Shown: positions 35,140 through 43,985 of the stretch, piece by piece
Numbering within the stretch: position 1 is the first letter of the stretch
Layout: every line of letters begins with the position of its first letter
Source of the DNA: an uncultured Muribaculaceae bacterium
Lineage (GTDB): Bacteria; Bacteroidota; Bacteroidia; Bacteroidales; Muribaculaceae
Assembly (NCBI GenBank): GCA_910576775.1
Contig: CAJTJV010000002.1
Location: forward strand, 124,001-188,000
DNA: 64,000 nt
Direction of reading: 5' to 3'
Translations under genes and position numbers: made by a program
The notes under the pieces: model-generated
The model's database searches: none
What the model was told of the DNA's origin: nothing
What the model saw: only the letters and a program-made list of their open reading frames with translations

Positions 35140-36135
35140 ATGAGTGAAAGTGTTAATATCAGGGAACTCAATGAGCTGGTAGCCGGCAAGAGTGATTTTG
35201 TCAAACTGGTTACCCATGGAATGGATAAAACAATAGTAGGGCAGAAGCATCTGGTTGAGAGTCTTCTTATCGCTCTTCTTGCCAACGGCCATATCCTGCT
35301 TGAAGGTGTTCCCGGTCTTGCAAAGACTCTTGCAATCAAGACCCTCTCTCAACTTATCGATGCAAAGTACAGCCGAATACAGTTTACTCCGGATCTTCTT
35401 CCGGGAGATGTGCTCGGTACAATGATATATAGCGTCAAGAATGAACAGTTCCAAGTTAAGAAAGGTCCTGTATTCGCCAATTTCGTGCTTGCCGATGAAA
35501 TTAACCGTGCCCCGGCTAAAGTGCAGTCGGCTCTTCTTGAAGCCATGCAGGAACGGCAGGTTACAATCGGAGATCATTCGTTTCCTCTTGATAAGCCGTT
35601 TCTTGTGATGGCTACGCAAAATCCTATTGAACAGGAAGGTACATATCCATTGCCGGAGGCTCAGGTAGACCGTTTTCTTATGAAGGTTGTTATCGGTTAT
35701 CCTACAAAGGATGAAGAACGCGAGATTATCCGCATGAATATTTCCAATGAAGCTCCACATATTGTGCCTCTCATTAAACCGGAAGAGGTTGTGGATGCCC
35801 AGAAAATTGTCGAGAAGATTTATGTTGATGAAAAAATTGAACGTTATATAGTCGATATAGTATTTGCCACTAGAACGCCGCGAGAATACGGACTTGAGGA
35901 TCTTGCGTCTTATATATCGTTCGGGGCTTCTCCTCGAGCATCCATTTCTCTTGCAAAGGCTGCAAGGGCATATGCTTTCCTGCATCAGCGCGGTTATGTG
36001 ATTCCCGAAGATGTTATTTCAGTGTGTCATGATGTACTACGTCATCGTATCGGGCTGACTTATGAAGCTGAAGCAAACGATTTTACTACCGATATGGTGA
36101 TTACCGATATTCTTGATAAGGTTCAGGTGCCCTAA
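35140..36135 (+). CDS. MoxR-family AAA+ ATPase
   Basis: AAA+ chaperone-like ATPase of 331 residues. Walker A is GVPGLAKT at 56-63, Walker B is LADEINRAPAKVQSALLEAM (read as VLADEINRAP), and the sensor region has ATQNPIEQEGTYPLPEAQ. MoxR ATPases are thought to help fold or mature proteins with VWA domains, and the VWA proteins BatA and BatB lie downstream. It is the first gene of an eight-gene run with gaps below 25 bases, driven by the promoter near 35049. Confidence 0.93.
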   Translation: MSESVNIRELNELVAGKSDFVKLVTHGMDKTIVGQKHLVESLLIALLANGHILLEGVPGLAKTLAIKTLSQLIDAKYSRIQFTPDLLPGDVLGTMIYSVKNEQFQVKKGPVFANFVLADEINRAPAKVQSALLEAMQERQVTIGDHSFPLDKPFLVMATQNPIEQEGTYPLPEAQVDRFLMKVVIGYPTKDEEREIIRMNISNEAPHIVPLIKPEEVVDAQKIVEKIYVDEKIERYIVDIVFATRTPREYGLEDLASYISFGASPRASISLAKAARAYAFLHQRGYVIPEDVISVCHDVLRHRIGLTYEAEANDFTTDMVITDILDKVQVP

Positions 36136-36158
36136 CGATTAATATCACTGTTTCCATT

Positions 36159-37034
36159 ATGGATTCAAATGAACTTATAAAAAAAGTTCGCAAGATTGAA
36201 ATCAAAACACGCGGACTTTCCCAAAACATATTTGCCGGTGAGTACCACTCCGCCTTCAAAGGGCGTGGCATGACGTTTTCGGAAGTGCGCGAATACCAAT
36301 ATGGCGACGATATACGTGATATAGACTGGAATGTCACAGCTCGGCACAACCATCCATATATTAAGGTATATGAAGAGGAACGAGAGCTTACTGTGATGCT
36401 TCTTGTCGATGTCTCTGCAAGTCGGAATTTTGGCGCTTCGGGTCCTGAAAAACGTGAGATGATTGCAGAAATTGCTGCGACTATAGCTTTTTCTGCTATT
36501 CAAAACAATGATAAAATCGGAGCGATATTTTTCTCTGATAAAGTTGAAAAATTTATTTCCCCCAAGAAGGGACGAAAGCATATTCTTTTTCTTATCAGGG
36601 AACTTCTTGATTTCAAACCGGACAGCAGGGGGACTGATATATCGCAGGCAGTCCGTTATTTCAGCAATGCACTGAAACGTCGTTGCACAATGTTTCTGCT
36701 TTCCGACTTTATTGACAATTCGGACTATCGCACGCCTCTTACAGTTGCTGTCTCCCGTCACGATGTAATGGCTATACAGGTATATGACAAGCGTGACGGC
36801 GATCTACCTAATGTCGGACTTATGCGTGTGGCAGACCTTGAAACCGGACAGACATGTTGGATTGATACATCGTCATCGCGTACGCGCAAAGCGTATAACA
36901 AGTGGTGGTATGACTTGCAGCAAAAAATGAGCACGACATTGCGTTCTACGAGGGTTGACTATGTGTCTGTAGCTACTGATGAAGATTACGTACGCGCTCT
37001 TATGAGTCTGTTTAAAAACCGTTCAGTTCTATGA
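36159..37034 (+). CDS. DUF58 domain protein (Bat operon)
   Basis: Cytoplasmic protein of 291 residues with the DUF58 signature YQYGDDIRDIDWNVTAR near residue 48 and a VWA-like fold. The metal-site-like motif LLVDVSASRNFG gives D-x-S-x-S. It follows moxR by 23 bases and overlaps the next gene by 4 bases (ATGA). MoxR-DUF58 pairs are a very common partnership, usually followed by VWA membrane proteins as here. A precise biochemical role is not known. Confidence 0.9.
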   Translation: MDSNELIKKVRKIEIKTRGLSQNIFAGEYHSAFKGRGMTFSEVREYQYGDDIRDIDWNVTARHNHPYIKVYEEERELTVMLLVDVSASRNFGASGPEKREMIAEIAATIAFSAIQNNDKIGAIFFSDKVEKFISPKKGRKHILFLIRELLDFKPDSRGTDISQAVRYFSNALKRRCTMFLLSDFIDNSDYRTPLTVAVSRHDVMAIQVYDKRDGDLPNVGLMRVADLETGQTCWIDTSSSRTRKAYNKWWYDLQQKMSTTLRSTRVDYVSVATDEDYVRALMSLFKNRSVL

Positions 37035-38059
37035 AACAATTCAAGAAAGACAGACGAAGCATATTTGTTATCGTAGGTGCATTATTTGCATTTACGATGG
37101 CTTTTGCAGTTCCCGGACGGACAGCTTCAGGAATCTCTGTTGTCGCCGCTGTTGATTCGGTTACAGTATTAATGGGCGATAAGACGCATATCAGAGTCAA
37201 TATTGATATGCCGGAGTCTTCTACACGAGATGCTCGGATAGTCGATTTTCCGATAATACCGGTGGGCACGGATTATATTCCATGGAATGGCCTAGATCTC
37301 GTTGCTGTAGATAGTGCTTCTGTTATAGAAGATGGGAAGCGCCACATATCATACGATTTCACAGTTCAGGCTTTCGACCCCGGAACTGTTACTATTCCAC
37401 CTTTTGCAGTGCTCGGTGATGCAGGAGCGGATACGGCATTTTCCAATGTCCTTACGATAAAGGTTAATCCCGTGGATGTGGATTCGCTTGAAACCGTAAA
37501 TCCGATGGAAAGTATTGTTAATCCTGGTGCAAAGTGGTATGATTATATTCCGAACTGGCTTCTATGGACTTTGCTTGCATTAGCGATTGTTGCAATTGTT
37601 GTTGCTGTCGCATTGTTTATTATAAAGAACAAGAAGAAAGAGGAAATTATTCGATCAACGCCTATTCCACCATATGATCTTGCGATGTCGCGTCTGCAAA
37701 CATTACGTTCGCGTAATCTTGCAGAAAGCGGACATGAAAAAGAGTATTATACGGAGCTTGTCGATATTCTGCGTCAGTATCTTGAAGGTAGGTTCGATAT
37801 CAATGCGATGGAGATGACATCCACTCAGATAATCCGTGCTTTGCGTTCCAATCCCAAGACCCGTATGTCGGCCGATCAGGTGAAATCGGTTCTTTCTATT
37901 GCAGACTTTGTAAAATTCGCCAAAGTGCGTCCGCTTCCGGATGATAATGTCAAGGCATATACCCGAGCCTTTGATTTTGTAGAACAGACAAAGCCAGAAC
38001 CGGAACCGGAGACAGACGAGGAAATATCTCAAAGATCAAACAATAATAATTCTAAATAA
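37031..38059 (+). CDS. single-pass membrane protein of the Bat operon (DUF4381/BatD-like)
   Basis: A signal-anchor-like N-terminus is followed by a periplasmic beta domain (about 35-165, with YDFTVQAFDPGTVTIPPF). One membrane segment lies at about 176-198 (LLWTLLALAIVAIVVAV). A Lys-rich cytoplasmic domain of about 140 residues has YYTELVDILRQYLEGRF. That last part, with its ITTTEI-like EMTSTQIIRAL motif, is the DUF4381 pattern found in Bat operons. The total is 342 residues. Start and stop overlap or abut its neighbours. It probably links MoxR/DUF58 in the cytoplasm to the periplasmic Bat proteins (inference). Confidence 0.78.
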   Translation: MKQFKKDRRSIFVIVGALFAFTMAFAVPGRTASGISVVAAVDSVTVLMGDKTHIRVNIDMPESSTRDARIVDFPIIPVGTDYIPWNGLDLVAVDSASVIEDGKRHISYDFTVQAFDPGTVTIPPFAVLGDAGADTAFSNVLTIKVNPVDVDSLETVNPMESIVNPGAKWYDYIPNWLLWTLLALAIVAIVVAVALFIIKNKKKEEIIRSTPIPPYDLAMSRLQTLRSRNLAESGHEKEYYTELVDILRQYLEGRFDINAMEMTSTQIIRALRSNPKTRMSADQVKSVLSIADFVKFAKVRPLPDDNVKAYTRAFDFVEQTKPEPEPETDEEISQRSNNNNSK

Positions 38060-38061
38060 TA

Positions 38062-39048
38062 ATGCATTTTGCACATCCGCAAATACTTTGGTTCCTGCTG
38101 ATATTGATTCCGCTGACAGTATGGTACATACTGAAACAGCGTGGAAGTAATGCTACAATATCGCTGTCTACGACGGCTCCTTTTGTCAAGTTGCCCCGTA
38201 CGTGGAAGCAGTATCTGCGCCATTTGTTATTTGTATTCCGCATGGCCTCTTTGGCATGTCTGATTGTGGTTCTTGCACGACCTCAGATTCGAGACAGCTG
38301 GCGTACGACATCTACGGAAGGTACTGATATAGTATTGGCACTTGATGTGTCGTCTTCGATGATGGCCAGGGATTTTGATCCGGATCGTTTTGAAGCTGCA
38401 AAGAAAGTGGCAGCGAATTTTATAGCAGGTCGGGAAAGTGATAATATAGGTATTGTTATTTTCGCTGGAGAAAGTCTTACAGGAGTGCCTATGACGGTAG
38501 ATCGAGCTCAGCTTCTTCAGTATCTGCAAAATTTGACGATGAATGTTCTTGAAGACGGTACTGCTATTGGTGATGGAATAGCGACTGCACTTAACAGACT
38601 AAAAGAAGGGAAGGCTAAAAGTAAAAGCGTAATACTACTAACAGATGGCAGTAATAATACCGGAGTGGTAGCGCCTGTTACTGCTGCAGAGGTTGCCAAA
38701 GAACTTGGTGTCAAGATATATACGATAGGTATTGGAACAAATGGTACTGCTCCTTATCCTACCCGAACCCTTACCGGTAGAATCGAATTTACTCCTCAGC
38801 CTGTTGTTATTGATGAAGGTACTTTACAGAAGATTGCCGATATGACTGGAGGCAAATATTTTCGTGCTACAGGTAATCGAGTACTTGAAAGTGTCTTTGA
38901 CGAAATTGATTCGTTGGAAAAGACACAAATGGATGTAAAACATTTTTCGCACACAGAAGACAATTATATGTTATGGGCATGGCTTGCTTTTGCATTTTTT
39001 GTCAGTGGTCTTTTGTTGCGATATACCATACTTCGCACTATCCCATAA
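38062..39048 (+). CDS. batA: BatA, VWA domain membrane protein
   Basis: Inner-membrane protein of 328 residues with two N-terminal hydrophobic segments (about 8-24 and 56-72). A von Willebrand A domain follows, and the last membrane segment is near the C-terminus (WAWLAFAFFVSGLLL). The metal site D-x-S-x-S is Asp95, Ser97 and Ser99 (LALDVSSSM), with Thr and Asp partners in TLTDGSNNTG. In Bacteroides fragilis the bat genes are linked to aerotolerance, though the mechanism is unsettled. Gaps to its neighbours are 2 and 5 bases. Confidence 0.9.
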   Translation: MHFAHPQILWFLLILIPLTVWYILKQRGSNATISLSTTAPFVKLPRTWKQYLRHLLFVFRMASLACLIVVLARPQIRDSWRTTSTEGTDIVLALDVSSSMMARDFDPDRFEAAKKVAANFIAGRESDNIGIVIFAGESLTGVPMTVDRAQLLQYLQNLTMNVLEDGTAIGDGIATALNRLKEGKAKSKSVILLTDGSNNTGVVAPVTAAEVAKELGVKIYTIGIGTNGTAPYPTRTLTGRIEFTPQPVVIDEGTLQKIADMTGGKYFRATGNRVLESVFDEIDSLEKTQMDVKHFSHTEDNYMLWAWLAFAFFVSGLLLRYTILRTIP

Positions 39049-39053
39049 TCAAT

Positions 39054-40109
39054 ATGTTTGATTTCGCTTATCCATTTTATTTATACTTGTTGCTGCTCGT
39101 GCCGTTGTTGGCATTGCTGTTTTGGGCGGCACGTTTATCGCGCAAATCAAAACTGCGTCGATTCGGCCGGCCTGAAGTGGTGGATCTGCTGATGCCGGAT
39201 GCATCCAAATATACTCCGACTGTTAAGATTGTGCTACAGCTTATTGCAGTGGCTGCTTTAGTATTTATGTTGGCCCGTCCGCGAGCCGGTGCTAAGGAAC
39301 AGCAGGAAACATCTGCCGGCATCGAGGTGATGATTGCTTTTGATATATCGAACTCAATGCTTGCATCGTCTACCGATCGTCCGGACGGTGTGCCAAGGAT
39401 TGATAGAGCGCGTCTGCTTCTTGAGAAGCTTATTGACAAGCTCGACAACGATAAGGTCGGTTTGGTAATCTTTGCGCAGCAACCTAAGATGCAGCTTCCT
39501 CTTACATCTGATTTCTATACGGCGAAAATGTATCTTAATGAATTGAGCCCAAAGCTGATAAGCAATCAGGGTACAGATCTTGCGGATGCAATAAAAATGG
39601 CAATGAATGGATTTTCTCCGGCAGAGGATATGCATAAAGCTATTATACTTATTACTGATGCCGAGGATCATGAAGGTGCCGCTCTTGAGGCCGCAAAACT
39701 TGCAGCGGACAATGGCATTCAGATTGATGTAATCGGTTTGGGCACATCCCAGGGTTCCCTTGTGCCTGGTGTTGTCGGAGCGGAAGGGCGTCCGGTTGTC
39801 AGCTCTCTTAACGAACAACTTGCCCAACAGATAGCTCAGGCAGGTGATGGCATTTATGTCAATGGCGCATCGCCATCAGCTTTGTCGGATCTTCAGACAC
39901 AGTTAGATAAACTGCAGAAATCGGAATTCAGTACTGTTACATATTCGGCCGGAGCTGAACAATTTCCGACATTCGCATTCCTCGCTTTTCTTTTTATATT
40001 AATTGATTTCTTCGTCGTAGATCGTAAAATCAGTTGGCTACGTGGTGTGAATTTCTTTACTAAGAACGTTGCTGATAAGAAATTGAAAAACACAAAGGAG
40101 GCAAAGTGA
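39054..40109 (+). CDS. batB: BatB, VWA domain membrane protein
   Basis: Paralogue of BatA (351 residues) with the same layout: a membrane hairpin at the start, VWA domain, and a final membrane segment (FPTFAFLAFLFILIDFFVV, read as TFAFLAFLFILIDFF). The metal site is Asp97, Ser99 and Ser101 (IAFDISNSM), followed by LITDAEDHEG. ATG 39054 gives the expected short N-terminus before the first membrane segment; the longer frame starts in the end of batA. It overlaps batC by one base. Confidence 0.9.
   Translation: MFDFAYPFYLYLLLLVPLLALLFWAARLSRKSKLRRFGRPEVVDLLMPDASKYTPTVKIVLQLIAVAALVFMLARPRAGAKEQQETSAGIEVMIAFDISNSMLASSTDRPDGVPRIDRARLLLEKLIDKLDNDKVGLVIFAQQPKMQLPLTSDFYTAKMYLNELSPKLISNQGTDLADAIKMAMNGFSPAEDMHKAIILITDAEDHEGAALEAAKLAADNGIQIDVIGLGTSQGSLVPGVVGAEGRPVVSSLNEQLAQQIAQAGDGIYVNGASPSALSDLQTQLDKLQKSEFSTVTYSAGAEQFPTFAFLAFLFILIDFFVVDRKISWLRGVNFFTKNVADKKLKNTKEAK
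40095..40101 (+). promoter_or_regulatory. perfect Shine-Dalgarno (AAGGAGG) before batC
   Basis: AAGGAGG lies 7 bases before ATG 40109, inside the end of batB. Such a strong site is rare in Bacteroidetes, which mostly use A-rich leaders, so batC may be translated especially well. It also favours ATG 40109 over GTG 40106. Confidence 0.7.
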
Positions 40110-40906
40110 TGAGAAAGATATTCATTTCAGTGATAGTTTTGTTAAGTCTTGTAGCTTCTGTGCAGGCTCAGGATTTATCCATGCCTATCGATACAGTACA
40201 ACCGGATATGGCAAGGCCTCAGCAGGTAGAGGCAAAGTATAATACTCCGTCAGAATCGTATAAGGCGGAACGAAATGCTATACGTAGTGGCAACAGATTT
40301 TTCGAACAGGAAAAGTATCATCAGGCTCTTGAAGAATATGATAAGGCGTTGAGAATAAACAGTGGTTCTATAAGAGGCAGATATAATAAGGCGGTCGCTC
40401 TCTTGCAGCTTCAAAGTGAGGATAACAAAGGGACGAAAAGTGACCCCAGGGTGTTGGCTGCAACTATTTTCAGTGATCTTGTTGATGATGCAAAAGCATT
40501 CGATAAGGAGATTGCCGAGAAAGCTTTGTACAATCTTGGAAACATCGCTTTCAACGATGAAAAGTATGATGTAAGTATAGATATGTACAAGGCATCGCTA
40601 CGAGTTAATCCTGATAATATGAAGACACGTGAGAATTTGCGTCTTGCCCAGCTCAAGAAACAAGAACAGAATCAAGACAATCAACAGCAGCAACAAGATC
40701 AACAACAGCAACAGGATCAGCAGAAAGAACAAGATCAACAGCAGGAGCCGCAGCAGCAAGAACAGCAACAGCCACAGGAACAACCTATGACACAATCGGC
40801 CCAGCAGATTCTCCAATCGATGCAGAATAAGGAAAACTCAACCCGAAAGAAAGTCAAGGAGCAGGAGACTACTGTAGGGCGCCCTCAATCCGACAAACCT
40901 TGGTAA
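40109..40906 (+). CDS. batC: BatC, TPR protein with a Gln-rich tail
   Basis: Secreted or membrane-attached TPR protein of 265 residues. A signal peptide (VIVLLSLVASVQAQ) is followed by two or three TPR units, such as FEQEKYHQALEEYDKALRIN (read as YHQALEEYDKALRIN) and ALYNLGNIAFNDEKYD. The C-terminal third is low complexity: a Gln/Asp/Glu/Pro-rich stretch of about 40 residues encoded by CAA/CAG repeats. After it comes the short conserved end SAQQILQSMQNKE. TPR proteins of this operon are thought to bridge BatA/BatB and BatD. Its start overlaps the batB stop. Confidence 0.88.
   Translation: MRKIFISVIVLLSLVASVQAQDLSMPIDTVQPDMARPQQVEAKYNTPSESYKAERNAIRSGNRFFEQEKYHQALEEYDKALRINSGSIRGRYNKAVALLQLQSEDNKGTKSDPRVLAATIFSDLVDDAKAFDKEIAEKALYNLGNIAFNDEKYDVSIDMYKASLRVNPDNMKTRENLRLAQLKKQEQNQDNQQQQQDQQQQQDQQKEQDQQQEPQQQEQQQPQEQPMTQSAQQILQSMQNKENSTRKKVKEQETTVGRPQSDKPW
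40661..40785 (+). repeat. CAA/CAG-type low-complexity repeat in batC
   Basis: An imperfect tract of CAA, CAG and GAT/GAA codons coding for Gln-rich sequence with Asp and Glu. It could change length by strand slippage in frame with little damage. Confidence 0.75.
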
Positions 40907-40918
40907 AAACAATATGCC

Positions 40919-42724
40919 ATGTACCGGAACCGTTTCTTATTATTTATCATATTATCTTTGACATTCTGTGCATCGGTATTTGCGCAGACTTTCAGCATTG
41001 TGCCTCCGCGTAATGTTGTGGAAGGACGTAATTTCAATATAACTTTCCGTCTTTCGGACGGAGAGGCTAATCCTCCGTCAGCACCCGAGCTGGCCGGGTG
41101 CACGCTGCTTTACGGACCTTCGACATCTACAATGCAAAGTACCCAGATCATCAATGGCAAGATGTCATCAACGTATTCCATTGATTATTCGTTTACGTAT
41201 CGTGCAGATACTGCCGGCGATGTAGATGTTCCTGCCGTCTCAGTTTCCTGTAATGGTAAAACATTTACGTCGCGACCTTCGCATTTTAAGATATTGCCAG
41301 GTGACAATCCACAGAGCAGCGCTCAGCAGGGGCATGGAGGAATTCCTTCACAACCGACTCCGTCTGGTCGCATTTCGGATGACGATTTATTAGTCCGTGT
41401 GTCTTTCTCAAAAAGTTCTGTCTATGAACAGGAGCCTGTTGTAGCGACTATTAAAGTTTATACAAAGTATGATATATCGTCGTTTCTTCCTACGTCACAG
41501 CCGGCGTTTGAAGGTTTTTTGATGGAAGAGCTTCCTGTCACACTTGAGACTTCGATGGAGCATTACAACGGACAGAACTATCATACTGCAGTGTTGAAGA
41601 AACTCCTGCTTTATCCACAGCGTTCAGGTAAGTTGAGTGTCAATTCCGGTAGCTATGACGTTACAATAGTTCAGTATGAGACTGTCAATATGGGTTTCTT
41701 TAGAACTCAGCGTCCTGTTGAGCGGCAGGTGACAACATCATCGAATGCTGCATCAATTCTGGTAAATGCACTGCCGGAGCCACGTCCGGTTGGATTCAGC
41801 GGTGCTGTAGGTAGTTTCACGGTTGAAACCGAACTCGATCCGGAGATTATACGGACGAACGAAGCTGCTGTTTACACTTATATTATAAAAGGACGCGGAA
41901 ATATTAAGTATCTTAATGAGCCAACGGTACAATTTCCTTCCGGGATTGATACTTATACACCCAAAACGGATATTAAAGCCAATATCATTGGAGGTGGCTC
42001 AAATATGAGTGGCAGTTATCGTACGAATTTTACTTTTGTGCCTCAAGAAATAGGAAACTTTACGATAGAAGGAGTTCCTTTTGTATATTTTAATCCTGAA
42101 AGCCGCAAGTATGAGACCGTAGATGTGCCCAACACTGATATAAAGGTTCTTAAAGGCAATTCGGTAGCTTCAGCAGTGCGGCAGACTGATATTGACAATA
42201 GTATTGACGACATTCTTCATATCAAGGCTATTGTTCCAGGTAATCAACACAGAGAACTTAGTTATCATTTTCAAAGTGGTTTTTACTGGATGGCATATAT
42301 GCTTGTCGCTATTATTCTTATATTGCTGATAGTCATATATCGTCGCCATATCCGTTTGGAAGCCGATGTCGCAGGTAGAAAACTTGCCAAAGCTAACCGC
42401 GTTGCCAATAAGCGATTGAAGGAAGCTCGCGAATATATGAACCGTCATGAAAATGATAAGTTCTATGCGTCGCTGGCTCGTACATTATGGGGATATCTAT
42501 CGGATAAACTTTCGATATCGGCATCTCAGCTTACCCGTGACAATGTATCATTGAAACTTGAAGACTACGGTCTTGACGGAGAGAAGACACATCGCGTTCT
42601 TAATGTGCTTGATGAATGCGAGATGGCTCGTTTTACCCCTGTGCATTCTGATGATGAAGTGTCTAAAATATATGCAGAGGCATGTGAGGCAATCAATAGT
42701 ATTGAAAATGTAAAGAAACATTGA
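40919..42724 (+). CDS. batD: BatD, aerotolerance operon membrane protein
   Basis: Large periplasmic protein of 601 residues with a signal peptide (LSLTFCASVFAQ). Repeated Ig-like beta domains follow, including RPSHFKILPGD, DLLVRVSFSKSSVYEQEPV (read as VRVSFSKSSVYEQEP) and FTVETELDPEIIRTNEA. One membrane segment lies near 455-475 (YMLVAIILILLIVIYRR) and a cytoplasmic helical tail ends the protein. This is the standard BatD architecture. It follows batC by 12 bases and precedes batE by 2. In operons of this type BatD is the large periplasmic scaffold (inference from layout). Confidence 0.9.
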   Translation: MYRNRFLLFIILSLTFCASVFAQTFSIVPPRNVVEGRNFNITFRLSDGEANPPSAPELAGCTLLYGPSTSTMQSTQIINGKMSSTYSIDYSFTYRADTAGDVDVPAVSVSCNGKTFTSRPSHFKILPGDNPQSSAQQGHGGIPSQPTPSGRISDDDLLVRVSFSKSSVYEQEPVVATIKVYTKYDISSFLPTSQPAFEGFLMEELPVTLETSMEHYNGQNYHTAVLKKLLLYPQRSGKLSVNSGSYDVTIVQYETVNMGFFRTQRPVERQVTTSSNAASILVNALPEPRPVGFSGAVGSFTVETELDPEIIRTNEAAVYTYIIKGRGNIKYLNEPTVQFPSGIDTYTPKTDIKANIIGGGSNMSGSYRTNFTFVPQEIGNFTIEGVPFVYFNPESRKYETVDVPNTDIKVLKGNSVASAVRQTDIDNSIDDILHIKAIVPGNQHRELSYHFQSGFYWMAYMLVAIILILLIVIYRRHIRLEADVAGRKLAKANRVANKRLKEAREYMNRHENDKFYASLARTLWGYLSDKLSISASQLTRDNVSLKLEDYGLDGEKTHRVLNVLDECEMARFTPVHSDDEVSKIYAEACEAINSIENVKKH

Positions 42725-42726
42725 AG

Positions 42727-43503
42727 ATGAAAAATTACATAATAGCGTTATTAAGTATTCTTCTATCTATTCCGACGTTTTCTATGACAATTGGCCAGCA
42801 GGCTGATTCGGCATATAACGCCGAAAACTATAATCTTGCCATTAGTCTTTACAAACAGTCGATTAAAGATGAGGGAAAATCGTCGGACATATACTATAAT
42901 CTTGGTAATGCATGTTATCGTGCCGATAAACTGGGAGATGCTGTAATTAACTATGAAAGAGCTCTCCGACTGAATCCTACAAACAATGATGCCCGGGAGA
43001 ATCTGGATTTTGTAAAAAGCAGAATTCAGGATAAACCTGAGGATGATACCGCTTTTCTTGTTGCGCTTCATCAATCGGTAGTCAAAGGTATGACAGCCAA
43101 TACATGGGCATGGGTTGCTTTCTTTGTCTTTGTTTTGCTTATGGCTGCTGTCGCATTGTATATTTTCGCGACGCGTGTGAATCTTCGAAAAACAGGATTC
43201 TTTGCGGGTCTGGTTTTATTAGCATTGTTTCTTTATTTTCTTTTTGTATCATATGACGCCTCCAGGATGGCTACTACGCATGATGATGCAGTTGTTATTG
43301 TTCCCAGTACGCAACTGACATCGGTTCCACGTGCTGCAAAAACATCCTCGGATAAAGTTGTGACTATTCATGAAGGTACAAAAGTGGAAATTATTGATTC
43401 TGTAGCGACTCCAGACGATCCGGTATCACCTATGTGGTATAATGTGAAAATAAACAATAATACCAAGGCATGGTTACGTTCGGCGGATGTAGAGCGCATA
43501 TAA
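42727..43503 (+). CDS. batE: BatE, TPR and SH3-like membrane protein
   Basis: Last gene of the Bat operon (258 residues). A signal peptide (LLSILLSIPTFS) comes first, then TPR units (YNAENYNLAISLYKQSI and LGDAVINYERALRLNPTN). Two membrane segments lie at about 125-143 and 152-170 (AWVAFFVFVLLMAAVALYI, read as AWVAFFVFVLLMAAV). A C-terminal SH3-like domain ends in VKINNNTKAWLRSADVE. ATG 42727 follows the batD stop by 2 bases; a TTG at 42721 would give an odd start. No terminator is clear after it, but a promoter and a palindrome appear before the next gene. Confidence 0.88.
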   Translation: MKNYIIALLSILLSIPTFSMTIGQQADSAYNAENYNLAISLYKQSIKDEGKSSDIYYNLGNACYRADKLGDAVINYERALRLNPTNNDARENLDFVKSRIQDKPEDDTAFLVALHQSVVKGMTANTWAWVAFFVFVLLMAAVALYIFATRVNLRKTGFFAGLVLLALFLYFLFVSYDASRMATTHDDAVVIVPSTQLTSVPRAAKTSSDKVVTIHEGTKVEIIDSVATPDDPVSPMWYNVKINNNTKAWLRSADVERI

Positions 43504-43534
43504 TATGGTTCGAACATGTGGTGAAAAAATGATG

Positions 43535-43546
43535 TGTTATATAACA
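43535..43546. repeat. 12-base palindrome TGTTATATAACA
   Basis: A perfect dyad between batE and the small HTH gene, 22 bases upstream of the -33 box of its promoter. It has the form of a regulator-binding site, but the protein is unknown. Confidence 0.4.
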
Positions 43547-43567
43547 TAAAAATTTTTTGTCATTTTG

Positions 43568-43599
43568 TTTGTTAAACTGAAAAATTGGAATTAATTTAG
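43568..43599 (+). promoter_or_regulatory. promoter of the small HTH gene (TTTG-N20-TAATTTAG)
   Basis: TTTG at 43568-43571 and TAATTTAG at 43592-43599, 20 bases apart. One mismatch to TAnnTTTG in the -7 box. Confidence 0.5.
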
Positions 43600-43651
43600 T
43601 GTCAAAATTAAAAACTAACAGAATATTTACCATTAAGCGAACTCCAATATT

Positions 43652-43909
43652 ATGACAAAGACCATAACTTTCAATGAGCTGCGTCGACTCAAAGACCGTC
43701 TTCCGGATGGCTCGATGCACCAGATTGCAGACAGGCTGAACACCACCGTCCAGACAGTAAGAAATTATTTTGGCGGTTCAAACTACGATTTCGGCAAAAA
43801 TTGTGGTGTACATATCGAACCGGGTCCCGACGGTGGTATTGTAGTACTTGATGATAGTACTATATATGATATGGCTGTAGAGATTCTACAAAAGCAAGAA
43901 GCTGAATAA
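43652..43909 (+). CDS. small helix-turn-helix DNA-binding protein
   Basis: Protein of 85 residues. The N-terminal half looks like a helix-turn-helix: FNELRRLKDRLPDGSMHQIA, then DRLNTTVQTVRNYFGG, in which TVQTVRNYF would be the recognition helix. The rest is a beta-hairpin-like piece (GGIVVLDDSTIYDMAVEIL). Similar small HTH proteins are widespread in Bacteroidales, with no known targets as far as I can tell. It has its own promoter and a terminator, so it is an independent unit. It may be a nucleoid-type or local regulator. Confidence 0.7.
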   Translation: MTKTITFNELRRLKDRLPDGSMHQIADRLNTTVQTVRNYFGGSNYDFGKNCGVHIEPGPDGGIVVLDDSTIYDMAVEILQKQEAE

Positions 43910-43933
43910 GCCGACGAATTGGGAAAAATAAAT

Positions 43934-43963
43934 AAAGGACGCGGCTGACTGCGTCCTTTGTTG
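43934..43963 (+). terminator. intrinsic terminator after the small HTH gene
   Basis: AAAGGACGCGG pairs with CTGCGTCCTTT (one G-U) around the loop CTGA, followed by G and a T-rich tail. It also precedes the start of the UspA-type gene by 23 bases. Confidence 0.82.
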
Positions 43964-43985
43964 TATAACATAATCACGTATATCA

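Noticed and set aside
35011..35985. Long minus-strand open frame (about 324 codons) opposite moxR
   Set aside because: It lies antisense to a gene with complete AAA+ motifs and has biased, motif-free composition; it is a shadow of the codon use of moxR.
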